DNA of 7,766 bases from Candidatus Poseidonia sp. Lineage in GTDB: Archaea; Thermoplasmatota; Poseidoniia; Poseidoniales; Poseidoniaceae. The stretch spans positions 1-7,766 of the forward strand of contig DUIU01000236.1 of NCBI GenBank assembly GCA_013330155.1, read 5' to 3'. Below are positions 1 through 6,495 of the stretch, piece by piece. The notes below the pieces were generated by a model, which saw nothing but the letters and a program-made list of their open reading frames with translations, was not told the DNA's origin and searched no databases. The translations under genes were made by a program, and so were the position numbers. Positions within the stretch are counted from its first letter, which is position 1. Every line of letters begins with the position of its first letter.

Positions 1-23
1 TTCGAATCTCCCCTGCCGCGCCA
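1..23 (+). tRNA. 3' end of a tRNA gene (partial, isoacceptor not determinable)
   Basis: The window opens inside a tRNA T-loop. Bases 1-7 read TTCGAAT, the canonical T-loop. Bases 8-12 (CTCCC) are the 3' half of the T-stem, 13-19 (CTGCCGC) the 3' half of the acceptor stem, 20 is a G discriminator base, and 21-23 are an encoded CCA. The lengths (7, 5, 7, 1, 3) match a tRNA exactly. The 5' acceptor strand, lying outside the window, should be close to GCGGCAG. A G discriminator is compatible with Ser, Asp or Asn in archaea, but the anticodon is not visible, so no isotype is called. Only 4 bases separate the CCA from the stop codon of the convergent surface-protein gene. Confidence 0.85.
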
Positions 24-27
24 ACCC

Positions 28-2979
28 TCATTCAAAGAAGTCGTCAAAATCAGTCATGGCGGCTGCGCTGTTGCGCTTTCGAGCCTCAAGGACTCGCTTG
101 AGCCGCTTTCGCTTCTTCAGCATCAAAGGAAGGAGAATGAAGTTCAGGAGAATCGTGGCCAACAAGGCTGCCCCTGCGATTTGAAACTCCTCGACACCCA
201 TGGCGTCGTTGAGCTTCTGCAGCCAAGGGACACCAAGCGGTGGTTCGGGGGGTTCGGGCTCAGGCGGGATGAGGTGTTGGTTGTAGGTCCACCAGTCATC
301 GTCGATGTTGACACGCTCAATGTTGGGAGAGGGATAATTTGCGGCTTGCAACTCGTTTCCAACGCTGTCAATTGGCGCGAAAACGTAGTAGTAGGTTCGA
401 TGTGGTTGAATCCCATCTCGTTCGAGACCGGTTTGAAGGAGGGTGCCCTGTTCACCGGGTACGCCTTCCATTCCGGTAATAATGGGCTCAATGAACCGCA
501 AATCGACATCGTTGGGTCGCGCCTCAACTCGGTACACGTTCCATGTGACATTGCCCTGGGCTTCGTGGTTGGGCCATGTCCAAGTCAAGGTCGTTTCATA
601 GCACACGGACCAGTCTTGCTGTTGGTCAAAACAAGCCGTATCGTTGGTGAATACCCACGAATGGGAAAGACTCGTCAGGGTGGTCCCAGGAGGGATTGCA
701 TCACCGCAAACTTGGGTTGCAGCACCGTCAACACGGGTGATGTTGGCGCGTTGAAAGTTAGCGTTTCCTTCTCGGTCAATCGGGATGATGGCATAGGATG
801 CACAGATGCCGGTTTCGAGCGGAACCGGGTCCATCCAACCTTCGGCAGAGAGGGGGAGAGTCGTGGTCAACGAATCAAGCGTAAGTTCTTCCCAGATGTT
901 CTCATTGATGCCAGTGGTGGTTTCAGGGAAGACCGTCGTTCCGCTGATTCCCGCAATTTTGTAGATGTTCCATCCTCCCACATATGGGTTCGTCAGGTCA
1001 CCCGTGGGAGTCCAATCCAACTCAATTTGGCCGCCTTGCAACTGTGACCACTCGACCTCACTGGCTGATACGTCGGCCGTTGGCAAGATGCCAACGAGCA
1101 GAATGACGCCGGTTTTGGTCATGGAAACATCAACTTCGGTAAAGTCTGGGCTGAACGTGTAGGAATTAACGCCGTCCAGGAATTCCCAAGAAACGCTGTC
1201 CAACGAGGGGAGGTAGCGAAGGTCAACGGTGGAGAAGTCAATGTTCTCAGGGAGGATTTCTGACAGGTTCAAGGAGAGTTCTAGACTACGAAGACCAAGG
1301 TCTTCAGAGGATTCAGTTTCAATGTCCACCTCGATCATCATCAAAGGAGAATCGCCCCCGCCGATGCCGTAATTCTTGCCCAAATGGGGCAGCAGCATAG
1401 CATGGGATGAGGTTGCTTCTTGTTCGGTGATGGCGGTTCCAGTCATGTAAGGTTCAGCCAAAATGGATACCGAATTGAGGACATCAAACTCCACATAGGA
1501 GTATTCGGTTTCACCCCAAGGGTCGTCGACTTGCAAGGTCAGATTGTGATGGCCGAGTCCGAAATCCTCGCCGGTTCGATTGAGCACTTGACCAGTGCCC
1601 CAAACATAGAACCCTTCTCGCCAGGTGAAGGTAAGTGGTTGTGAGGCAATGCTGCTGAATCGACCGACCAGTTCAACATCGTCGCTGGTGAGGTAGACGT
1701 TGTTGTCCGAGTTGGTTTGGACATAGGGGTTGATGGGGCCGACCTGAACATCCGCTGCCAACTGGTAGAGGTTATCGCCCATGCGAACATCTTCTCCGTT
1801 TTGGTAGATGGTAGGCATTTGCACTCGGATGAGCCGGTTGTCGCCCGTGGTGGTCATGTTGAACGTGCAGCTGGCGATGTCGCTGGGGTGCATGACTGGG
1901 ATGAGGCAGGTGTCGTCAACTTCGAGTTCATATTGTGAATTGTAGACTTGGTAGGAGACCGAGATGTTCTCGACCGACCTGTTTCCTAGGTTGGAGAAGG
2001 TGGATACCACGCGGTCAGTGCCGTAATAGAACAAGGATGCTTGGGCGTTGTGGCTTGGATACACATCAAGCACCTTGAGGTCAATGCTGTCATTGAGGAC
2101 AAGTTCGTAGGTGGCGAGGTTGTTCCAAGGATTGAGGTCAGCATGCGGATTCCCAGTGCTGCTGAAGAGTCCGAATTTGAGCGTGTAACGCCCCTCTTGG
2201 GCGTAATTAAAATCGGGCAAATTGATGTTGTAGGGGTCGGTTCCACCCCACGCAGGAAGGGTTGAAACGGTTTTGTAGGCTTCTTTGAGGAGCATGGTTT
2301 GGTCGGTGTCCCAAAGTTGCCAACCGAATTCTCCTGAAAACGCACAGACGCCGCAAAGGGTTGATTCTCCTTTGGCTTTGAAGACATAATCGGTGTTGGT
2401 GTTCAAGACCTGTTCTTCGTCATAGATGGCCAAATTTGCCAAGTGTTCGATGGGATTGTGGTCCGTATCTGCAATCACATCAACGAAATCACTGGTGACG
2501 TTGATGTGGAACCGAAATTCATCATCGGCTGCCACTTGATCGTTATCGCTGAACGTGTAGATGATGGTGAAGATGCCCTCAGCGTTCGAACCGGGGCTCC
2601 AAATGGCGGCTGAATCAATGAGTTGTGATGATTGGCCGGGCACGTTTCCAATGTTGAACTGCCCAGTATCATCGAATACCGACTTGCATTGTGGCGTTGT
2701 TATATCGCCTTCGCAGGCATACCATGTCAGGGTGCGTGATGCTCCTGAAGGGGCTGCGTAGTAGTTGGTTACCTCTGCCTCGAATTCAATGGTGTCAAAG
2801 GACGAATACCATGCATTGGGCAAAGGTGAGATGCTGTCCGTGATTCCGATGGAACCCGGCAAGGCAGCGCTCGCAGCGGGGACGGTAGCGAGGGCTCCCA
2901 ACGATGAAAGAAGGAGCATTAACACAAATCCAAGGCTGGCTCGCTTCTTGGAACTACTCCGTGGCTTACGCTCGGTCAT
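28..2979 (-). CDS. Large secreted, C-terminally membrane-anchored surface protein with tandem FN3-like modules
   Basis: Not a named family. The 983-residue product has a basic N-terminus followed by a hydrophobic stretch (about residues 16-30) and an A-S-A/A-L site near residue 39, a typical Sec signal peptide. The ectodomain is rich in beta-prone, Thr/Ser/Asn/Asp-rich sequence. A PKD/Ig-like stretch lies near 412-510. Two related FN3-like modules lie near 640-760 and 764-895, each with a W-N-[IV]-Y-[KR]-[IV] strand and a [IA]-P-I-D-x-x-G-N motif. All ten cysteines occur in close pairs (89/98, 209/212, 358/371, 726/758, 783/793), suggesting disulfides. About eleven N-x-S/T sequons are present. 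A Pro/Glu hinge (905-914), a membrane helix (about 934-954) and a basic stop-transfer segment with an acidic tail follow, giving an N-out, C-in topology. Start 2979 is preferred over an in-frame ATG at 2982 because AGGAG lies six bases upstream of 2979. Likely an S-layer-associated or adhesive protein; the role is inferred. Confidence 0.85.
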   Translation of the reverse strand: MTERKPRSSSKKRASLGFVLMLLLSSLGALATVPAASAALPGSIGITDSISPLPNAWYSSFDTIEFEAEVTNYYAAPSGASRTLTWYACEGDITTPQCKSVFDDTGQFNIGNVPGQSSQLIDSAAIWSPGSNAEGIFTIIYTFSDNDQVAADDEFRFHINVTSDFVDVIADTDHNPIEHLANLAIYDEEQVLNTNTDYVFKAKGESTLCGVCAFSGEFGWQLWDTDQTMLLKEAYKTVSTLPAWGGTDPYNINLPDFNYAQEGRYTLKFGLFSSTGNPHADLNPWNNLATYELVLNDSIDLKVLDVYPSHNAQASLFYYGTDRVVSTFSNLGNRSVENISVSYQVYNSQYELEVDDTCLIPVMHPSDIASCTFNMTTTGDNRLIRVQMPTIYQNGEDVRMGDNLYQLAADVQVGPINPYVQTNSDNNVYLTSDDVELVGRFSSIASQPLTFTWREGFYVWGTGQVLNRTGEDFGLGHHNLTLQVDDPWGETEYSYVEFDVLNSVSILAEPYMTGTAITEQEATSSHAMLLPHLGKNYGIGGGDSPLMMIEVDIETESSEDLGLRSLELSLNLSEILPENIDFSTVDLRYLPSLDSVSWEFLDGVNSYTFSPDFTEVDVSMTKTGVILLVGILPTADVSASEVEWSQLQGGQIELDWTPTGDLTNPYVGGWNIYKIAGISGTTVFPETTTGINENIWEELTLDSLTTTLPLSAEGWMDPVPLETGICASYAIIPIDREGNANFQRANITRVDGAATQVCGDAIPPGTTLTSLSHSWVFTNDTACFDQQQDWSVCYETTLTWTWPNHEAQGNVTWNVYRVEARPNDVDLRFIEPIITGMEGVPGEQGTLLQTGLERDGIQPHRTYYYVFAPIDSVGNELQAANYPSPNIERVNIDDDWWTYNQHLIPPEPEPPEPPLGVPWLQKLNDAMGVEEFQIAGAALLATILLNFILLPLMLKKRKRLKRVLEARKRNSAAAMTDFDDFFE

Positions 2980-2985
2980 CATGAA

Positions 2986-2990
2986 CTCCT
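2986..2990 (-). promoter_or_regulatory. Shine-Dalgarno site of the large surface-protein gene
   Basis: On the minus strand the sequence reads AGGAG, then TTC, then ATG ATG. The motif is 3 nt from the first ATG (2982) and 6 nt from the second (2979). The 6-nt spacing is the more usual, and it places the basic N-terminus directly ahead of the signal-peptide core. The upstream in-frame extension to 3006 would add a lone, unpaired cysteine and has no ribosome site. Confidence 0.65.
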
Positions 2991-3138
2991 CACATCCGTA
3001 ATTCAAAGACTCATCGCTTCCAAAGTGGTTTTTTCCTCAATATTTGACCTTCTTGTCGTTCGCCATTGGCCCTCAGGTCATGGCCATCGGGCAAGAAAAA
3101 AGCGGCAACCTCATGAATTGTGGACGGGTGGTCAAAGC
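2991..3138. promoter_or_regulatory. Divergent intergenic region with probable promoters for both surface-protein genes
   Basis: This stretch separates two divergently transcribed genes, so it should hold both promoters. For the minus-strand gene the best TATA-like element is the AT-rich CAAATATT near 3039-3046, about 60 nt upstream of the start; a second A-rich run (complement of the T run at 3029-3034) follows it. For the plus-strand gene, GCAAGAAAAAAG at 3091-3102 is an A-rich candidate about 40 nt upstream of the ATG. Neither is a strong BRE/TATA match, so the exact elements are uncertain. An open frame covers 3025-3138 but has no start or composition that favours coding. Confidence 0.35.
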
Positions 3139-4218
3139 ATGCGCAGCGCATCCCTTCACACCGAACGGGATGATGGGGCCCTCACTGCGGTGATTGAATT
3201 TCTTTCAGCGTTCACGCTTTTTTTGATGATTCTGACCGCTTTCCTTTCATTGGCCCAGCTTCAAATGGGTTCCAATGACCCCGATGTTGACCGGCTGGAC
3301 CGTGCGGCATCGCTTGGTTTAGACCGCTTGACCTCTGGAGAAGGCTGGTTTGTTCCAATGGGTGAGAGCTTGGACTATGCGAACTCAACCGCCCAATGGC
3401 ACCTTGCTTCGGCCGAGGATCTTCACGACGGCCGAGTCCAACCAGGTTTGATGCTCAATCACCGTTTGGACATCGACCGAATTCAAGCCCTTCACAACGT
3501 GACAGAAGATGGGATGGCGGCAGGGCTGGGGTTGGACGAGGACATGAGCCTCCATCTCAGCATTCTCGTCGTGAGCAGTGAAGACGAAAATCGCACGGGG
3601 TCCTCATTGTTCAACGGCGGTACAGAGCGAGGGACAGCCCCCTCCAGTTCCACAGCCTACCGCTCCTTTCAACAGGATGGGGAACTGATTCGGGTTGTCT
3701 TGGAAGTCCACGACGGGGGCCGGAAAAACAACATTTTGCACATAACAGAAGTAATGGTTCGTCCATCATCTGCCGGCCCTGAATGGATTGAGGTCAGCAA
3801 TCCAAACGACTTCGCAATCGCCCTCAAGGGGTGGTCGCTCAACCACACTTCAGGCTCCGCAGCCAGCAATCTTTTGCTTCAATCCGGTGTTGTATCTGGC
3901 CAGTCGCTTTCGCTTCTGACGGGTGACTCTTCGTCTCAAGACGTTGGAAACGCAACTCATGTGATTGACCTTGGTGCTCTTGGTTTCCTTGGGGTCGGCC
4001 AATTGAACGGGCTTTCAGACGGGCGCGGCACGCTGAGCCTCCGGTACACGCAACTTGATGAGATTACGCCAGCTGATGTCGTTCGAGTGGAATGGGGCGG
4101 TGATACGCAGTTGTTCATGGTCACCGGTCAATCCCTCGTTTGGGATGGCACAGACCGTTTCAGCGCTACAGCATGGAGTCTCGAAGACACGCCATCTCCG
4201 GGCGAAACCGATTCGTGA
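3139..4218 (+). CDS. Membrane-anchored lamin-tail domain (LTD) protein with pilin-like N-terminus
   Basis: The product is 359 residues. A short polar N-terminus (E-R-D-D-G-A at 9-14) precedes one hydrophobic helix (about 17-38) that contains a Glu at position 20, a layout like archaeal pilins and pseudopilins, where a peptidase cuts just before the helix. Residues 40-195 are unassigned. From about 200 to the C-terminus the sequence follows the lamin-tail domain (PF00932) pattern: I-T-E-V-M (202-206), P-E-W-I-E-V-S-N-P (214-222), L-K-G-W-S-L (229-234), a G-Q-S-L strand, and a final W-x5-T-P-S-P-G. LTDs in prokaryotes are Ig-like folds on secreted and surface proteins. Start 3139 is chosen because GGTGGTC (3127-3133) lies just upstream and the helix then sits at the N-terminus; a GTG at 3025 would add 38 unlikely residues. 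LTD assignment is confident; pilin-type processing is inference. Confidence 0.8.
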   Translation: MRSASLHTERDDGALTAVIEFLSAFTLFLMILTAFLSLAQLQMGSNDPDVDRLDRAASLGLDRLTSGEGWFVPMGESLDYANSTAQWHLASAEDLHDGRVQPGLMLNHRLDIDRIQALHNVTEDGMAAGLGLDEDMSLHLSILVVSSEDENRTGSSLFNGGTERGTAPSSSTAYRSFQQDGELIRVVLEVHDGGRKNNILHITEVMVRPSSAGPEWIEVSNPNDFAIALKGWSLNHTSGSAASNLLLQSGVVSGQSLSLLTGDSSSQDVGNATHVIDLGALGFLGVGQLNGLSDGRGTLSLRYTQLDEITPADVVRVEWGGDTQLFMVTGQSLVWDGTDRFSATAWSLEDTPSPGETDS

Positions 4219-4288
4219 TTCACCGCCCGAACCTCCCGTTCCGTCCAAACACTTCATCAACCCGGGGCTTTTCCTTCTGCATGGTCCC

Positions 4289-5071
4289 ATGCAACCTACA
4301 AGCGTTTACACCCGAGACCGTTGCGTCACCGGCATCCACGGTTTGGACGAAATTCTCCGTGGCGGCATCCCCTACGGTTCAACGGTTCTCGCCGCCGGAA
4401 CATGTGGCTCGGGAAAGACCACCCTCGGAATGGAATTCCTCGTGCGTGGTGCGCTCGCTGGAGAGGCATGTGCTCATTTTACAGCAACAGAACCCTCGGT
4501 GAAGTTGCTTGAAAACATACGCCAGTACGCTTTCTTCGACATGAACATGGTTGACTCTGGCCTCATCAACGTCTTCGACATGGACGTGCTTTATTCCTGG
4601 CTCGGTTTGGAAAAGGCCTCATTCGACCTTGATGACGTCCACGCCCTCATCAAATCCATCGTTGATATCGTGAACACCATCGGTGTCACTCGCCTTGTCA
4701 TCGATTCCGTCACCACGCTTTGTTACAAGATCAAGTCTGAACAACTGATTCGAGATTTCTTGTTCACACTGGGCAAGAAATTGGCCACGCTCGGTTGCAC
4801 TACCATCCTCATTTCGGAGATTACCTCGGCCACAGAAAACGCTCACTGGTCCTCTTTCGGTGTAGAAGAAGCCATCGCTGACGGCATCATCGTCATGGGT
4901 GACTCCGAACGCATGGGGCACTTGCTCCGCTTCCTTCAGGTCGTCAAAATGCGTGGCACCTCTCACAGTCGCGCCAAACACGCCATCGAACTCACGCCGC
5001 TGGGAGTCATGTTGATTCCAATGCTCAAGTGGGGCGCGTCGAGCGACAATGCATCAAGGTGGGGGGCATAG
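4289..5071 (+). CDS. KaiC/RAD55-like RecA-superfamily ATPase (intact Walker A)
   Basis: The 260-residue protein is a single KaiC domain (COG0467/PF06745 type). The N-terminal signature T-G-I-H-G-L-D-E-I-L-R-G-G-I-P (14-28) is diagnostic. Walker A is GTCGSGKT (37-44) with the lysine at 43. A Glu at 68 in F-T-A-T-E-P is the position where KaiC proteins usually have a Glu pair; only one is present here. Walker B is L-V-I-D (136-139), followed by S-V-T-T-L. The protein is cytosolic and should bind ATP; family members act as regulators or as partners of motor and recombination machinery, so the substrate is not predictable. The start at 4289 places the KaiC signature at the usual distance from the N-terminus; no clear ribosome site is seen. 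It lies 70 nt after the LTD gene and 2 nt before the next KaiC-like gene, so it is probably the head of a three-gene unit. Confidence 0.85.
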   Translation: MQPTSVYTRDRCVTGIHGLDEILRGGIPYGSTVLAAGTCGSGKTTLGMEFLVRGALAGEACAHFTATEPSVKLLENIRQYAFFDMNMVDSGLINVFDMDVLYSWLGLEKASFDLDDVHALIKSIVDIVNTIGVTRLVIDSVTTLCYKIKSEQLIRDFLFTLGKKLATLGCTTILISEITSATENAHWSSFGVEEAIADGIIVMGDSERMGHLLRFLQVVKMRGTSHSRAKHAIELTPLGVMLIPMLKWGASSDNASRWGA

Positions 5072-5073
5072 AT

Positions 5074-5658
5074 ATGTTTGAACTCGACCAACGCATTGCT
5101 GAGCAATTGACTCAGGTGTCCCTCGGCAGTTCCGTACAGGTTCGAATGAGTTCGGCCAATTCGTTCGCTGTCACGGCCAGCACCATGGTCCCGCTCATGC
5201 AGATGTTCGAGATGGGTGGCGTCTACATTTCAGCGAGCCGTGGGGCTGTTGAGATTATCCAAGCCTTCGAAGCCATTGGTATCGATGTTTCCAACATTCA
5301 ATTCCTCGACCTTGTCTCCTCAAGTGTGCTGGGTGGGACAGATGTTCCTTATTCCAATGTCACCTTTGTTGACAGCCCCATTATGCTCGAGAGCATCATG
5401 CTTCGAACACTTTACACCCTCCGCACTGTTAACACCCAGCGAAACTTCGTCTTCTTGGACAGTGTGAACGCCTTGGCAATCTACAACGATGACCGCATGC
5501 TCGCTGAGTACCTTCACTCCTTCATCAACACGTTCCGGCAGCGCGAGGTGCTCTCGGTCATTCTCAATGTTCCAGATCAAACGCCGCCGTTGGTGTTGGC
5601 GAACCTCGACACCTATTGCACGGACTTGATAGATCGTGGACAGGTGGTCCTGCTCTGA
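5074..5658 (+). CDS. Degenerate KaiC/RAD55-like protein lacking Walker A
   Basis: The 194-residue product is shorter than its neighbours. It lacks the N-terminal T-G-x-x-x-L-D signature, and the place where a P-loop should be (about residues 22-36, V-R-M-S-S-A-N-S-F-A-V-T) has no glycine and no lysine. The rest keeps the RecA-fold rhythm: G-V-Y-I-S (49-53) as the strand after the P-loop helix, A-x-x-I-G-I-D (67-71), and F-V-F-L-D-S-V-N-A-L (125-134), which lines up with the Walker B region L-V-I-D-S-V-T-T-L of the upstream gene. It is therefore probably a non-ATP-binding paralogue, perhaps a structural or regulatory subunit. The start at 5074 is 2 nt after the preceding stop, with a G-rich ribosome-site-like stretch (GGTGGGGGG, 5058-5066) upstream. 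The family call rests on reading and gene context. Confidence 0.7.
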   Translation: MFELDQRIAEQLTQVSLGSSVQVRMSSANSFAVTASTMVPLMQMFEMGGVYISASRGAVEIIQAFEAIGIDVSNIQFLDLVSSSVLGGTDVPYSNVTFVDSPIMLESIMLRTLYTLRTVNTQRNFVFLDSVNALAIYNDDRMLAEYLHSFINTFRQREVLSVILNVPDQTPPLVLANLDTYCTDLIDRGQVVLL

Positions 5659-5664
5659 GGTGAT
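5657..5664 (+). promoter_or_regulatory. Shine-Dalgarno site of the third KaiC-like gene, overlapping the previous stop codon
   Basis: GAGGTGAT, a near-perfect anti-16S match, overlaps the TGA of the upstream gene and lies 5 nt before the ATG at 5670. This favours ATG 5670 over the GTG at 5667 and suggests translational coupling of the second and third KaiC-like genes. Confidence 0.7.
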
Positions 5665-5669
5665 GTGTG

Positions 5670-6473
5670 ATGGCTAGAAAAGTGACATTTGACCCAGAAG
5701 ATGAGGAATTCTTTGGCTCCGTTGGTTCCTTCGGGGTGCCGAAGTTTGACAACGAAATGCGTGGAGGTGTCCCCCGTGGCTTCACCATGGTGGGTTTTAC
5801 GGAGACCGGGTCTGGGAGTGAGCTTTTTGCCAAGCAATTCACCTCGCCGGCCGAAGAACCTGAGAATACCCTCTACATCGCCACCGATGAAGGAAAACAA
5901 GAAATCATTCGAATTTTCAAGAAGTACAATTGGCCCCTCGACATTAACGTCCGGACCATCGGAGAGGAATACAACGCGAATGTTCTGGAGCGAGAACTCC
6001 TCGCTAGTCGATATCGGCTCGAAGGTTTCCAACTTGACGACATTCAACGTTTGGCTCAAACACGCTTCGTGGACGACAGCAGCCAGGACTACTTGACGGA
6101 GGTCACCAACGAAATCATGGGCCTTGGCCCTTATTTCAGAGCCGTTTTGGACAACCTGGATTTCTTCCTTCAGCGTGAGGATCCTGCCCGGGTGATTTCG
6201 ATGGTTCGTATGCTTCAGGCTCATGCCCAAATGGTCCGGGGTCTGCTCATGATTTCCGTTTCCACCGACGGCCTTGATCCGTCGGTGAAGCAGGAACTCT
6301 CATCCATTGCTGACATGGTGCTCTCGTTCAAGGTACGGACCGTTGGTACCGATTTTGAAAATTCCATGATCGTTTCGAAATTCCGAAACGCTCCCGAGAA
6401 CCTCAAAATTCTCGTTTTCCGTGTAACTCCCGAAGAGGGAATTACGCCCGAAACCGTGGAACGCATCGCTTGA
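5670..6473 (+). CDS. KaiC/RAD55-like protein with altered P-loop (no Walker A lysine)
   Basis: The 267-residue protein begins with an acidic segment (8-15) and then the KaiC-type signature F-G-V-P-K-F-D-N-E-M-R-G-G-V-P-R-G (21-37). The P-loop region reads T-E-T-G-S-G-S-E-L (44-52). The G-S-G turn is kept, but the invariant lysine is Ser50 and the following Thr/Ser is Glu51, so normal ATP binding is unlikely. L-Y-I-A-T-D-E (68-74) matches the strand bearing the acidic pair in KaiC. R-A-V-L-D-N-L-D-F-F-L (157-167) holds the Walker B aspartate at 161. A mostly helical, acidic insert (about 104-150) separates these parts. The C-terminal half (170-267) keeps the R-G-L-L-M-I-S-V strand of the fold. 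It is likely a pseudo-ATPase partner of the gene at 4289. The start is set by the GAGGTGAT site; 22 nt separate its stop from the next start. Confidence 0.8.
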   Translation: MARKVTFDPEDEEFFGSVGSFGVPKFDNEMRGGVPRGFTMVGFTETGSGSELFAKQFTSPAEEPENTLYIATDEGKQEIIRIFKKYNWPLDINVRTIGEEYNANVLERELLASRYRLEGFQLDDIQRLAQTRFVDDSSQDYLTEVTNEIMGLGPYFRAVLDNLDFFLQREDPARVISMVRMLQAHAQMVRGLLMISVSTDGLDPSVKQELSSIADMVLSFKVRTVGTDFENSMIVSKFRNAPENLKILVFRVTPEEGITPETVERIA

Positions 6474-6495
6474 AGCAGTTCATGGTCAAAACGAC

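Noticed and set aside
241..276. Short direct repeat of GGTTCGGG-like units
   Set aside because: It is the codon-level trace of the Pro/Glu hinge (P-P-E-P repeats) of the surface protein, not an independent DNA repeat.
181..1047. 288-codon open frame on the + strand
   Set aside because: It lies entirely antisense to the surface-protein gene, has no recognisable domain or ribosome site, and its Val/Gly/Arg-rich composition is that of a shadow frame.
3025..3138. 38-codon extension of the LTD protein from a GTG
   Set aside because: It would put a basic, His-rich stretch before the membrane helix. GGTGGTC just before the ATG at 3139 favours the shorter form, and the region is needed for divergent promoters.
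4055..4288. 78-codon upstream extension of the first KaiC-like gene
   Set aside because: It mostly overlaps the end of the LTD gene in another frame, including the conserved LTD tail, and the KaiC signature is correctly placed with the start at 4289.
5613..6230. 205-codon open frame on the - strand
   Set aside because: It is antisense to the third KaiC-like gene, whose signature motifs and ribosome site show that the + strand is coding here.
6371..6390. Inverted repeat with 7-bp arms (CGTTTCG / CGAAACG) and a 6-nt loop
   Set aside because: It lies inside the third KaiC-like gene in a well-formed coding stretch, has no T run after it and no second copy was seen; it is probably chance.
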